From Bacillota bacterium (GTDB lineage: Bacteria; Bacillota; Clostridia; Acetivibrionales; DTU013), in contig JAEYRV010000037.1 in assembly GCA_023435305.1 (NCBI GenBank), positions 1 through 64,000 on the forward strand: a stretch of DNA of 64,000 nucleotides, read 5' to 3'. Positions 15,259-24,172 of the stretch are shown one piece after another (positions within the stretch are counted from its first letter, which is position 1; each line of letters opens with the position of its first letter). Under the pieces are notes generated by a model. It saw nothing but the letters and a program-made list of their open reading frames with translations, was not told where the DNA came from and searched no databases. Position numbers and translations under genes: made by a program.

Positions 15259-16674
15259 TTATTCAAGCGTAAATGACCCAAAGTGCGCGCTTCCGCCGCC
15301 CGTATATGTGAAATACAATGCCTGTACTCCGTCCGGTATGGAGATATCGGCGGAATATTCCTTCCATACGTTTGAGAAGCCTATCGGGATCCGTCCCAAA
15401 ACCGGTCCGTCCCATGAGGTTTTGACCTCAAAAGTGCCTCCGGCATATCCACGGGCCTTTATTTTCACTTTCGTTATGCCCTTGCAGTCGAAGTACTTGA
15501 AGCCTGCGGTAGCCGAATCCTTCATGTTGGCTATATAGCCGGTCTCTTCGTCCCCGTCCCTGCCATCCTGTGTTATCTTCGGGAATTGGTTGTTCATCCA
15601 TGATGCAGTCCAATCCGTGTAAAGCGACTCTTCGCTGCAGAACAGATTGCAGGCGATATATGTCGGGTATTCTCCGCGTCCGGCCAGGGGTCCCCCATTT
15701 GCTCCGCAGGAGGTCATCTCGACCTGTGGAATGGAGCCGTCCTCCAGGAATGCGATAGGCTCGATACAGCCCTGGCGGCTAAAATTCGTTCCATTGGTAT
15801 GTCTGTGGTAGAAAATGTACCACTTTCCTTCTATATCAACAATGCTGCCATGGTTGTTTCCGCCGTAGAACATTGGCCTTTCAGCCGGTTTGTACGAATC
15901 GATATGCAGGTCGCTGTTGCTGACGATCACACCGCCGAAAACAAACCCCTTAGTCGGGTGCTTGCTGGTGGCATAGCACAGCTCATGGAATACGACAGAG
16001 GAATAGACAAAATAGTATGTATCCCCTCTTTTCCTGATGGATGCGGCCTCGAAATATTCGTGTCCTTCATAACCGCTGCCCTTGCTGAAGGGCTCGCTGG
16101 GCGCTATGAACACGGTCTCTTCTTCGATCGTCAGCATATCAGGGCCAAGCACCGTAGCCATGGGACCTGTCCTCGACTTGTCTCCTCTGGGGCAAAAGCC
16201 GGTGTAAAGGTAAGTTCTGTCTCCTTCAGTAAGCACACCGGGGTCAAACTGGTGCTGGTCGCCCGCCCTGTCTCCAAGGCGTGTCCCGTCTTTATAATGA
16301 ACATATCCGTAAAATTCATATTTGCCGGCAGGGGTGTCACATACTGCTACCGATACGACAGAAACCTTGTCAAGGACATAGTAAAGATAATACCTGCCAT
16401 CCGGTCCGACTGTAACGTCCGGTGCGTACAGGCACATGCTGCCATCCGGATTCAGCGGATCGTCGGTTTTCTTGAAGATCACGCCTTCATAACGCCAGTT
16501 GCCCATGTCATCCACCGGTGCCGACCAGCATACATAATCATTCATGCAATAAACATATCCGTTAAAGCGGTCATGGGAGCCGTAAACATAGACTCTGCCG
16601 TTGAATACATAGGGTTCTCCGTCGGGAATATATTCCCATGATGGAAGATACGGATTAAAACCTTGTTTTTTCAT
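15259..16674 (-). CDS. GH43 glycosidase with C-terminal CBM6-like domain
   Basis: A 471-residue enzyme for arabinose/xylose-type side chains or xylo-oligosaccharides. The five-bladed propeller is recognised by PDGEPYVFNGRVYVYGSHD near residue 18, YAPDVTVGPDGRYYLYY and FEAASIRKRGDTYYFVYS, which carry the expected Asp, Asp and Glu. After residue 335 a beta-sandwich with GYIANMKDSATAGFKYFDC...YFTYTGG resembles CBM6. There is no signal peptide. GAGGAG lies 13 nt from the ATG, a longer gap than usual, but no better start is seen. It is the first gene of the pair with GH95. Confidence 0.87.
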   Translation of the reverse strand: MKKQGFNPYLPSWEYIPDGEPYVFNGRVYVYGSHDRFNGYVYCMNDYVCWSAPVDDMGNWRYEGVIFKKTDDPLNPDGSMCLYAPDVTVGPDGRYYLYYVLDKVSVVSVAVCDTPAGKYEFYGYVHYKDGTRLGDRAGDQHQFDPGVLTEGDRTYLYTGFCPRGDKSRTGPMATVLGPDMLTIEEETVFIAPSEPFSKGSGYEGHEYFEAASIRKRGDTYYFVYSSVVFHELCYATSKHPTKGFVFGGVIVSNSDLHIDSYKPAERPMFYGGNNHGSIVDIEGKWYIFYHRHTNGTNFSRQGCIEPIAFLEDGSIPQVEMTSCGANGGPLAGRGEYPTYIACNLFCSEESLYTDWTASWMNNQFPKITQDGRDGDEETGYIANMKDSATAGFKYFDCKGITKVKIKARGYAGGTFEVKTSWDGPVLGRIPIGFSNVWKEYSADISIPDGVQALYFTYTGGGSAHFGSFTLE

Positions 16675-16735
16675 TGATATTTGTACACTCCTCTTTGTAT
16701 GTATTTTCCGACCTTGTTTTCATACTTCTCTGCAT

Positions 16736-16744
16736 ATTATAACA
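16736..16744 (-). promoter_or_regulatory. Extended -10 promoter of GH43-GH95 pair
   Basis: On the minus strand TGTTATAAT (TGn plus TATAAT) lies about 60 nt before the GH43 start. A second TTATAAT lies upstream near 16780. The same extended -10 form appears before several other genes in the window. Confidence 0.5.
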
Positions 16745-16857
16745 TACCTGCATATGTGCATAAACCTATGTTATATTTTATTATAACGAATCGATCAAAG
16801 AATAATTTATGCTGTAATAAGGTTTTCTACTTGTTTATCTCTACAAGCCAATACAGT

Positions 16858-18165
16858 CTACTGCTGTATGTCTTTCAGGTTAATCCGCTGCCGCCGGCCT
16901 GCCGCTCCGGTGCTTTTATGAGCCAGATCCAGCACAGGCTTTTCAATAAACTTATATGAAAGCGCCGCCACAGCATATGATACAGCCAGGACCAGAAGCG
17001 ATATCAAGGCCCATTCCTTCAGATTCGTCATGCTAAAGTTCTGATAGCTTCTGAATACTGTATTTGTCGCTATAAACATGATTACATAATGCCAGATATA
17101 TAACCCGAAGGATACCTTTGCAGTAAACCTGAAAAAGGCATTATCAAGAAGCTTCCCAATATAGTTTGAATGTGGTGCTGCCACCAGCGTGATGCCTATA
17201 AGCAATGCATAGACAGGGAAAAAATATGGCTGACTCTGAAAACTGAACGAAAACTCAGGTGCACGCTTCAATAGCCAGAGCAGTGCAAATGAACCTGCCA
17301 GTCCCAGTATGCAGATTATATCGAATCCACCTTTTTTCCTGAAGCCTTCCACAGCAGCTGAGGCCTTGAACAGCCTGGCAGTGACTCCCGAAGCCATGAT
17401 CCCTATGACAAAATGCATATAGAAGCCAATTGGATTGTAGTTGGGCATCCAGTATTTCGCCCCTCCTACCATGCCAAATTGCCAGCCCCTTTCAGCATTG
17501 TCCGGTGTAAAGCAAATATGTACGACACGATTGAGAATAACAACGAAGGCTGCCGCTGCCAGCCAGAAAACAAACGCCTTTACGAAAGTCCTTTTCTTTG
17601 CGGTCAATCTGAACATGGCATACATGAAAACAGGCATCAGAATGTAGCAAAAGACCTCAAAGCCCACAGACCAGAAGGGTCCGTTGATCTCATTCGGGAA
17701 AAAGGTCTTATAACTGAAGCCTGCTGTAAAGGTCAGTCCGGCCAGAGCCCGGGTCCAAAAGAAACGGGATGGAATGTTGAACAATAGTACCATCAGGCTG
17801 CACACAAGAAAGGAAGCATAATAGCCGGGCATTATCCTTGCTGCACGCCGCAATGCATATTGCTTCATATCCGGGAAACCCTCATCATTCAGGAAACGCT
17901 TCCAGAAGGGATAGGACAGCAGAAACCCGCTTAATACAAAAAACACACTAACGCCGGTGTTGCCCATCAATAAGAAGGCGCCGACCTCTCTGGCGAAAGC
18001 CGGTCTGATCTGCGGGGAAAGCTTTTGCGCAATGTGGTGGAAAATAACTCCCAGACATGCAATAGCACGTATTCCGTCAAAGCCGCGCAAAGTGCCGCTG
18101 ATCCTGCTGGTTTCTTTCAACTCAGCTGAAGCTTTACCATGTATACCAACACTATTCTCTGCCAT
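16858..18165 (-). CDS. Acyltransferase-3 family membrane protein (OafA/YrhL-like)
   Basis: An integral membrane O-acyltransferase of 435 residues with about ten hydrophobic segments. The N-terminal signature includes LRGFDGIRAIACLGVIFHHIAQ (the family's conserved His) and GVSVFFVLSGFLLSYPFWKRF near residue 80. Members acetylate or succinylate surface glycans. The ATG opening MAENSVG is used because AAAGGTG lies 7 nt upstream. There are no glycan-biosynthesis genes around, so the acceptor is unknown. The gap 18166-18354 holds nothing I recognise. Confidence 0.87.
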   Translation of the reverse strand: MAENSVGIHGKASAELKETSRISGTLRGFDGIRAIACLGVIFHHIAQKLSPQIRPAFAREVGAFLLMGNTGVSVFFVLSGFLLSYPFWKRFLNDEGFPDMKQYALRRAARIMPGYYASFLVCSLMVLLFNIPSRFFWTRALAGLTFTAGFSYKTFFPNEINGPFWSVGFEVFCYILMPVFMYAMFRLTAKKRTFVKAFVFWLAAAAFVVILNRVVHICFTPDNAERGWQFGMVGGAKYWMPNYNPIGFYMHFVIGIMASGVTARLFKASAAVEGFRKKGGFDIICILGLAGSFALLWLLKRAPEFSFSFQSQPYFFPVYALLIGITLVAAPHSNYIGKLLDNAFFRFTAKVSFGLYIWHYVIMFIATNTVFRSYQNFSMTNLKEWALISLLVLAVSYAVAALSYKFIEKPVLDLAHKSTGAAGRRQRINLKDIQQ

Positions 18166-18354
18166 ATAAATCACCTTTCGATCAATAGAACTGCATAATA
18201 CACATACAGGCGGGATATATTCCGGCCTCGTTTAGTATAACATTGGCAACATGGTAAAACAATTATATATTTATCCTGATTATTTGCACTGGCGGAAATT
18301 ACTCATGCTGAGCACCCACCTCGTCATTTCTGAAGATTTGAGCCATCAAATAAC

Positions 18355-18615
18355 CTAATCCAGCTCAATTTGTCTCAGTTGCTTATTTTTTGCTTCAGCT
18401 GTTTTCCGATCTGTTATTTCATAATCAACACTGATACTTTCACTCAGCTGTGAGAGCAGGTTTATGCCAAAGCCCGCAAGCTCCTTCACACGACCTGCCG
18501 CTTCCGCTCTCAGGCCTGACACCTCATACCTGAGAGGTTCAGGCAGCATCCCAACTGCTTTGTCGACCAGCCTCATCTTCAAACCAATAACAGTTCCCAA
18601 CAAATTACCTTTCAT
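18355..18615 (-). CDS. Small protein coupled to ArsA-like gene, unknown
   Basis: An 86-residue amphipathic, helix-rich protein with no cysteine or membrane segment of note (LGTVIGLKMRLVDKAVGMLPEPL...). I do not recognise its family. Its ATG lies 11 nt inside the 3' end of the ArsA-like gene, a translational-coupling arrangement that argues for a real partner of that ATPase. Alternative in-frame starts lie a few codons upstream. The function is unknown; a membrane-surface or adaptor role with the ATPase is only a guess. Confidence 0.6.
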   Translation of the reverse strand: MKGNLLGTVIGLKMRLVDKAVGMLPEPLRYEVSGLRAEAAGRVKELAGFGINLLSQLSESISVDYEITDRKTAEAKNKQLRQIELD

Positions 18616-19780
18616 TATCATCACCAAACCTTATTCTTAATACTTCATCCTCGAACTTGGCGCCTTTTACGCTGTAGCTCAGAAGTGTCCGCGGCAGTGT
18701 CACCGTGCGCTTAATATTGCCTACCCTGATTATGAGCTCATCAGCCTTTTGACTCAGCGACACCTCTTTCTTTTCTGCAAACGGCATCCTTATAGCCAGC
18801 ACATATCCGCCGTTTTCCTTGATTATTTCCTGTGTCCTGATATTGTACTCTATCCTGACAGGATCCCTGTCACCGAAGACCTCCGCTCCAAGCCTCTCCA
18901 GCATTTCGCTCCCCACGATCTCGTTTTCGAAAAGAGGGGCCTTGAAAATAGGCAGCGGCGCAAAGCTTTCCTTTATCATTTCCATGTATTTTTTCTGTAT
19001 ATCCTTCCAGCCCTTGAAATAATCATCACTTACGATCTCGGGCATGACTCTGTTCACAACTATTGCATCTACATTGAAATTGTACACATTCAGATAGGTG
19101 AAGCTTCTTTGTGCTTCCTTAATAACCATCTTCTCAGGATTGACAACTATACGGATGCTTGTAATATCACGATCGGAAAGTATCTGCCTCATTTCATCCA
19201 GCTGGTTGTAAATGTTCTCGATCTCGCCCATAACGCCGTCATCGGGCATTGGTACACCAAGAAGCGGCTCCACCACAGGCTTCACAAGCTTAACTGCCTT
19301 GCGTTTGAAGGGAAAAAGCTTATCCATCCACCATCTCAGCATATCCGGAAAGCTTAACAAAGCCAATGTCTCACCAGTCGGTGCACAGTCGATGATGATG
19401 ACGTCATACTCCTTTTTCTTGTAATACCCCAGTATTCGAAGGAGGCTGAGCAATTCTTCGAAGCCCGGGAATACGGTAAGTTCTTCTGTGGTTATATCCT
19501 TTACGGCTTTTGCTGTGAACAGCGATGTCAGGTATTCCTGGACCTTTCCCCATCCCTTTTCGACCTCGTGTATCGAATCTATCTCCTGGGCCCACAGATT
19601 TTTGCATACTTCAACAGGCTCGGCGGAAAGGCTGATATCCAGTGAATCCCCAAGACTGTGTGCGGCATCCGTGCTCATCACGATGGTCTTCAGGCCTCTT
19701 TCCGCACTTTTCAGCGCTGTTGCGGCGGCTATACTGGTCTTGCCGACTCCGCCCTTTCCTGTGTAAAGAATAATCCTCAT
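18605..19780 (-). CDS. ArsA/Get3-family ATPase with C-terminal alpha-crystallin-like domain
   Basis: A 391-residue soluble ATPase of the anion-transporting ATPase family. It has the deviant Walker A GKGGVGKTS at the N-terminus, STDAAHSLGDS as the switch I region, and DVIIIDCAPTGETL as Walker B/switch II. Residues after about 310 (EVSLSQKADELIIRVGNIKRTVTLP...) match the small HSP20-like domain often found at the end of bacterial single-copy ArsA-like proteins. No arsenic genes adjoin it, so arsenite export is not supported; such bacterial homologs remain poorly characterised. AGGAGTGG precedes the ATG. A MarR-family gene and its apparent operator lie immediately upstream. Confidence 0.85.
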   Translation of the reverse strand: MRIILYTGKGGVGKTSIAAATALKSAERGLKTIVMSTDAAHSLGDSLDISLSAEPVEVCKNLWAQEIDSIHEVEKGWGKVQEYLTSLFTAKAVKDITTEELTVFPGFEELLSLLRILGYYKKKEYDVIIIDCAPTGETLALLSFPDMLRWWMDKLFPFKRKAVKLVKPVVEPLLGVPMPDDGVMGEIENIYNQLDEMRQILSDRDITSIRIVVNPEKMVIKEAQRSFTYLNVYNFNVDAIVVNRVMPEIVSDDYFKGWKDIQKKYMEMIKESFAPLPIFKAPLFENEIVGSEMLERLGAEVFGDRDPVRIEYNIRTQEIIKENGGYVLAIRMPFAEKKEVSLSQKADELIIRVGNIKRTVTLPRTLLSYSVKGAKFEDEVLRIRFGDDNER

Positions 19781-19810
19781 AAATACCACTCCTTATAATT
19801 TCGCCATGTA

Positions 19811-19833
19811 AATATTTCGCTTTCCGAAATATT
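19811..19833. promoter_or_regulatory. MarR-type operator before arsA-like gene
   Basis: AATATTTCG-N5-CGAAATATT is a perfect 9-bp inverted repeat between the MarR gene stop and the ArsA-like start. The same half-sites recur before the MarR gene itself, so the local MarR protein is the likely ligand. Confidence 0.75.
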
Positions 19834-19844
19834 GCTCAAAAAAT

Positions 19845-20324
19845 TTATTCGATCTCGATCTTCCTGACATTGTTTTCAATTCTTTCCTGTCCGACTGCTT
19901 TCCTTTTTGAAAAAGCTCCTGTTACTTTGCCGATGATCCTCAGCAGAAGCTCCTTCTCCTCATCAGTCAGCTCATTTAGTACCTGTCCGGCAAATCCGAT
20001 CAAACTGCCCTTTATTTCCTCGGCCAGTCTTTTCCCTTCCCCGGTCAGTCTGATCGTGACGATCCTTCTGTCCGACTCGCTCCTGGCCCTTTCGATATAC
20101 CCCTGTCTTACAAGCCTTTCGATGACTCCTGTTGCGGTACTCATGGGTATGTTTATGAAATTGGCGATCTGGCTCATGATTATCTCTCCGTTCCTCTCAA
20201 CCTGCAGCAGGGTCATCAGCTCGGTTTTTGAGAGGCTCAGATCCATATCTATGAGTTCTTCCGGGTAAAGTACCTTCCTAAGCGCATCGAATATAGTATT
20301 GTAGAGCTCATTTGCTTCAATCAT
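19845..20324 (-). CDS. MarR-family transcriptional regulator
   Basis: A 159-residue winged-helix regulator. The HTH and wing are seen in MSQIANFINIPMSTATGVIERLVRQGYIERARSESDRRIVTIRLT (about residues 50-95), with the DxRxxxxxLT wing pattern. The start is the ATG of MIEANELYN, preceded by AGAGGA at 5 nt. It is the first gene of an operon with the ArsA-like ATPase and the small coupled protein. Operators with the half-site ATTTCG flank it, which suggests autoregulation and local control. The inducing ligand is unknown. Confidence 0.86.
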   Translation of the reverse strand: MIEANELYNTIFDALRKVLYPEELIDMDLSLSKTELMTLLQVERNGEIIMSQIANFINIPMSTATGVIERLVRQGYIERARSESDRRIVTIRLTGEGKRLAEEIKGSLIGFAGQVLNELTDEEKELLLRIIGKVTGAFSKRKAVGQERIENNVRKIEIE

Positions 20325-20347
20325 CTTTATCCTCTGATCTATCCACA

Positions 20348-20370
20348 ATTATTTCGTCAGTCGAAATATT
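20348..20370. promoter_or_regulatory. MarR-type operator before marR gene
   Basis: ATTTCG-N5-CGAAAT within ATTATTTCG...CGAAATATT, with the same spacing and nearly the same half-sites as the site at 19811-19833. It lies about 25 bp upstream of the MarR start codon. Confidence 0.7.
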
Positions 20371-20435
20371 CTATTAACAAATTATCACTTTCTTAATGCT
20401 TTGTCAATACCCGACTTAAAAATCATTCCTCATAC

Positions 20436-20478
20436 AAAAAGGCAGGCTCCACGAGAAACCTGATTCGTGAAACCTGCC
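20436..20478 (-). terminator. Terminator of transketolase gene
   Basis: On the minus strand GGCAGGTTTCACGA pairs with TCGTGGAGCCTGCC, followed by TTTTT. A second copy of GGCAGGTTTCACGA lies just upstream, so the stem strand is tandemly duplicated. Confidence 0.75.
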
Positions 20479-20502
20479 TCGTGAAACCTGCCATCAATCA
20501 CA

Positions 20503-22488
20503 TTACTTTTTCAGCAAACCCTCTGCCTTTTCGAGTACATTCTCAACTGTGAAGCCATACTTCTTGAAGAGAGCTCCTGCCGGGCCTGATTCTCCGAAAT
20601 GGTCTATGGAGATGACATCGCCCTGCAGTCCTGTGTACCTGTGCCATCCAAAGGAGGATGCCGCTTCGACTGCAAGCCTCTTTGCCACATCGGACGGGAA
20701 TACGGATTCCTTATACGATGCATCCTGCTCCTCGAACAGCTCCCAGGACGGCATGCTTACGACGCGTGCTGCGACGCCCTGCTCAATCAGCTGTTTGCCT
20801 GCTTCATAAACCAGCTGGACTTCCGAACCCGAAGCTATCAGTATTATTTCCGGTTTCTTTCCGGAATCCAGTATCACATATGCTCCCTTAAGAGCATTAA
20901 TGCCTGTCATTTCGAGCTGGGGCAGATTCTGTCTGGTGAGTACCAGAGCTATCGGTGAGTTCTTTCTGGACATTGCTGCATACCAGCCGGCTGCGGTTTC
21001 CTTCGTATCGCAGGGACGGAAAACAACGAAATTCGGTATGCTTCTCAAGGATGCAAGCTGCTCGACCGGCTGATGGGTAGGACCATCTTCACCAACACCG
21101 ATGCTGTCATGTGTCAGAACGTATGTCACAGGCAGCTTCATGAGCGCAGAAAGTCTCATCGAAGGCTTCATGTAATCGCAGAATACAAAGAAGGTGGAAA
21201 CATACGGCGCCAGTCTGCCATGTGCTGCCATACCGTTTCCGATGGCTGCCATTGCGTGCTCACGCACACCAAAATGCAGGTTTGAGCCGCTGTGATCCTC
21301 TTTGGAGAAATCTCCTCTGCCCTTCATATTTGATTTATTTGACGGTGCAAGGTCAGCCGAACCGCCGATAAGGTTTGGTACGAGTCCGGCCAGTTTATTC
21401 AGAACTATGCCGGAGGAATTCCTTGTTGCATCGGCTTTGTCTTCACAAGCCCAGAAGCTGCTGTTGTCAAGGAGTTCAGCCGAGTAATCCCTGTTCTTCC
21501 AGTCATCCCACTCTGCTGCCAGCTCAGGGTATTCGTTTTTATATGCCTTGAGCATCTCGTTCCATTCATTTTCGAGCTTTTTGCCGTTTTCCATGAGCTG
21601 TGCCACATGCTCCCTGACTTCTGCAGGCACATAGAACTCTTCTTCATACTCCCATCCCAGGTTTACCTTGGCAGCCTTGATATTGTCGGCTCCAAGAGGC
21701 TCGCCATGAGCTGAAGCCTGGCCCTGTCTGGGGCTTCCGTGGCCAATCAGCGTCTTTACGACTATCAGTGTAGGTTTTGTAGTCTCAGCTTTAGCAGCTT
21801 TGATAGCAGCATCGATATCAGCGACATTAGTTCCGTCTTCAACCCTGAGTGTCTGCCAGCCATATGCCTCGAAGCGCTTTGCAGTATCCTCGCGGAAGGC
21901 TATGTCAGTGGAACCCTCTATGGTGATGCTATTTGAATCATACAGTACTATCAGCTTTCCAAGGCCAAGTGTACCGGCCAGCGAAGCAGCCTCGGAGCTA
22001 ACACCCTCCATCATACAGCCGTCGCCTGAGAGCACATATGTGTAGTGATCCACCACCGGATAACCCGGGCGGTTAAATTTATTTGCCAGATATGCCTCGG
22101 CCATTGCCATTCCAACACCGTTGGCCAGTCCCTGTCCAAGAGGTCCTGTGGTTATTTCAACGCCCTTTGTGTGGCCGTATTCCGGATGTCCGGGAGTCAG
22201 GCTGTCAAGCTGCCTGAAATTTTTAAGATCGTCAATACTCAGACCGTATCCAAATACATGCAGCAGTGAATATATCAGCATCGAGCCATGGCCCGCCGAT
22301 AAAACGAACCTGTCGCGGTCATCCCAGCCCGGGTCGGACGGATTGTGCTTCATATTTTTTGCCCAAAGGGTATATGCCATCGGAGCTGCTCCCATGGGAA
22401 GGCCCGGATGTCCTGAGTTTGCCTTTTGGACCGCTTCAGCGGACAATAGACGGATTGCATTGATCGTCAGTATTTCGTTTTTGTTCAT
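20503..22488 (-). CDS. tkt: Transketolase
   Basis: A thiamine-diphosphate enzyme of the non-oxidative pentose phosphate pathway, needed for growth on xylose and arabinose. At 661 residues it has the normal family length. Visible motifs are the GHPGLPMGAAPMAYTLW N-terminus, the ThDP-binding GDGCMMEGVSSEAASLAG near residue 155, HDSIGVGEDGPTHQPVEQLASLR in the pyrimidine domain, and the C-terminal FGESGPAGALFKKYGFT. AGGAGGTTCTT precedes the ATG. It stands alone with its own terminator. Xylanolytic enzymes elsewhere in the window fit its role in pentose use. Confidence 0.96.
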   Translation of the reverse strand: MNKNEILTINAIRLLSAEAVQKANSGHPGLPMGAAPMAYTLWAKNMKHNPSDPGWDDRDRFVLSAGHGSMLIYSLLHVFGYGLSIDDLKNFRQLDSLTPGHPEYGHTKGVEITTGPLGQGLANGVGMAMAEAYLANKFNRPGYPVVDHYTYVLSGDGCMMEGVSSEAASLAGTLGLGKLIVLYDSNSITIEGSTDIAFREDTAKRFEAYGWQTLRVEDGTNVADIDAAIKAAKAETTKPTLIVVKTLIGHGSPRQGQASAHGEPLGADNIKAAKVNLGWEYEEEFYVPAEVREHVAQLMENGKKLENEWNEMLKAYKNEYPELAAEWDDWKNRDYSAELLDNSSFWACEDKADATRNSSGIVLNKLAGLVPNLIGGSADLAPSNKSNMKGRGDFSKEDHSGSNLHFGVREHAMAAIGNGMAAHGRLAPYVSTFFVFCDYMKPSMRLSALMKLPVTYVLTHDSIGVGEDGPTHQPVEQLASLRSIPNFVVFRPCDTKETAAGWYAAMSRKNSPIALVLTRQNLPQLEMTGINALKGAYVILDSGKKPEIILIASGSEVQLVYEAGKQLIEQGVAARVVSMPSWELFEEQDASYKESVFPSDVAKRLAVEAASSFGWHRYTGLQGDVISIDHFGESGPAGALFKKYGFTVENVLEKAEGLLKK

Positions 22489-22588
22489 AAGAACCTCCTG
22501 GTAATATATATTTCATTTATTCAGACTTGCGAACACATGCCATTTTTTTTGCCTCACACGTATTACAACAAGTTCATTGACATTATTT

Positions 22589-23359
22589 TTACTTGTCCTG
22601 CCGGGGCGCTATCTCGATCCTTGCCTTGAATGACGGCCTGCCGTCGGCTTCATTGACGCCTTCTATGTATATCATGTCCAATCCGTCCGTTGGAATATCC
22701 CGGTACATCACCAGCGTATCACCCGGGAATGCCTCCTTGATATAGTTGACCTCTAATGCTTTAAGGCAGTAATTCTTGTGGCTTTCCACCGGAAGGCAGT
22801 CCATTATGTAATCAATATATCTGGAGTTGTTTATATGTCCGTTCAGATCCACGTCGCTGTAGCCTATCAGCTTTTTGTAGACCTCCTCCGGCTGCCCGAA
22901 GGGTTTCAGCCTGCCGGGCCTGCAATCCAATGCATGCTCCTGGAAAAAAGGAGGGTAATTCATTTCAATGAAATCGCTTTTTCTCAGCTCTCTCGTGTTT
23001 ATATCAAACAGGACCCAGTTGGAGACAGACTTTATAATAATATCTCCCTGAGCATCCCGGACCCTGTAATCTCTCTCGAACTCAAGCCTTCCCGGCGGAT
23101 GGGGCCAGGTTTCCACAGTTATGCTCTCATTCCACGTGGGTATCCTGTCAAACTCGACACGTATACGGGCAAGGATCCATGACACATTATACCTTTCAGC
23201 AATGGTATCGATCCCGGCTCCCAGCTTGTCTGCGGCCTCACCGGCAGTGTCCTGGAGGTATCCGAACAATGTACTGCATTTCAGGCTTCTTGTAAAATCC
23301 ACATCACTGTATCCGATACTGTATGTCTTTCTATGCAGTGCAGCCGAATCCACTCCCAT
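22589..23359 (-). CDS. Acyl-ACP thioesterase
   Basis: A 256-residue double-hotdog thioesterase of the FatA/FatB-like bacterial group. It hydrolyses acyl-ACP to free fatty acids in the cytoplasm. Evidence includes the N-terminal hotdog (YSDVDFTRSLKCSTLFGYLQDTAGEAADKLG), the TWNESITVETWPHPPGRLEFERDYRV segment, and the second hotdog with DVDLNGHINNSRYIDYIMD, where Asn and His are the expected catalytic residues. GAGGGG lies about 12 nt from the ATG. A TATAAT box lies at 23381-23386 on the minus strand. It is monocistronic. Confidence 0.9.
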   Translation of the reverse strand: MGVDSAALHRKTYSIGYSDVDFTRSLKCSTLFGYLQDTAGEAADKLGAGIDTIAERYNVSWILARIRVEFDRIPTWNESITVETWPHPPGRLEFERDYRVRDAQGDIIIKSVSNWVLFDINTRELRKSDFIEMNYPPFFQEHALDCRPGRLKPFGQPEEVYKKLIGYSDVDLNGHINNSRYIDYIMDCLPVESHKNYCLKALEVNYIKEAFPGDTLVMYRDIPTDGLDMIYIEGVNEADGRPSFKARIEIAPRQDK

Positions 23360-23512
23360 GTTATCCTATATCCCCTCGTTATTATAACGCATCGTTCAAA
23401 TAAAAATTTACTCTCAGCTGAAAATATGTATAGAGGCAGAAAACATCTCCCGCCTCATTATATCCAAAAATGCCCACATCATCAATCCATCTGAAAATAT
23501 TTTTTCCGGAGG

Positions 23513-23959
23513 TCAATGACCCTCCTTTTTATTCTGCTTCGTGCACTTTTCACAATACCCGTATATCTCAAGCTTATGCCCTGTGATATCAAAGCCCGTC
23601 CTGTCCTTGAGCATTTTTTCATATTCCTCCAGGGGGCAGCCTTCCACCGCAGTCATTTTCCTGCAGTTGATACAGATCATCCGGTGCTTGTGAACGGAGC
23701 TGTTCATTTCGAACAGCGCTTTCGTATCCGAGCCTATGCTGGTTTTAAGAACAATGCCTTTTGAGGCAAGAGATTCCAGTATCCTGTAGACCGTTGACAA
23801 ATTGGCATTCACACAGTTTTTCTGGAGCTCAAGAAAAACCTGCTCGGCGCTGACAGGCTGCTCGCTTTCGGTCAGTATCTTCAGTATCGAAGCCCGCTGC
23901 TTCGTATACTTCAGGCCACCATGCCTCAATATCTCCCTGAACTCATTTTCGCTATCCAT
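23513..23959 (-). CDS. Fur-family metalloregulator
   Basis: A 148-residue winged-helix repressor of the Fur/Zur/PerR superfamily. It has LKYTKQRASILKILTESEQPVSAEQVF and NLSTVYRILESLASKG for DNA binding, the HKHRMICINCRKM metal-binding region, and two CxxC pairs (CINC and CEKC) for a structural zinc. Exactly which metal or stress it senses cannot be read from sequence. The perfect 9-1-9 palindrome before the metal importer (7180-7198) is a candidate target. GAGGG lies 7 nt before the ATG. Confidence 0.88.
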   Translation of the reverse strand: MDSENEFREILRHGGLKYTKQRASILKILTESEQPVSAEQVFLELQKNCVNANLSTVYRILESLASKGIVLKTSIGSDTKALFEMNSSVHKHRMICINCRKMTAVEGCPLEEYEKMLKDRTGFDITGHKLEIYGYCEKCTKQNKKEGH

Positions 23960-24054
23960 CACAGTACCCTCTTGAAAATTAATACATACGACGCATCAAC
24001 CATTCCTGCTCCAATATATTGTAACAACAATCCCTGGATTTATCAAATTAAAAG

Positions 24055-24165
24055 GGGGTCAGGCTTGAAATATTCCCTTATTGAGAAACTAGATGGGGTC
24101 AGGCTTGAAATATTCCCTTATTATTGTTAATTATAATAATAAGGGAATATTTCAAGCCTGACCCC
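24055..24165. repeat. REP/BIME-like palindromic element, locus 1
   Basis: Two direct copies of GGGGTCAGGCTTGAAATATT (starting at 24055 and 24095) are followed by an inverted copy ending in GACCCC at 24165. The second direct copy and the inverted copy can form a stem of about 28 bp. The same sequence occurs at 26378 and 38394-38465. Such GGGTCAG-headed palindromes are typical of elements moved by REP-associated (Y1) transposases; no such transposase lies in this window. The element sits 8 bp after the metY stop and could also act as its terminator. Confidence 0.8.
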
Positions 24166-24172
24166 GAAAAAT

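Noticed and set aside
18605..19780. Arsenite-export ATPase
   Set aside because: The ATPase fold is clear, but there is no arsB, arsC, arsD or ArsR-type gene, and the C-terminal domain is that of general bacterial ArsA-like proteins.
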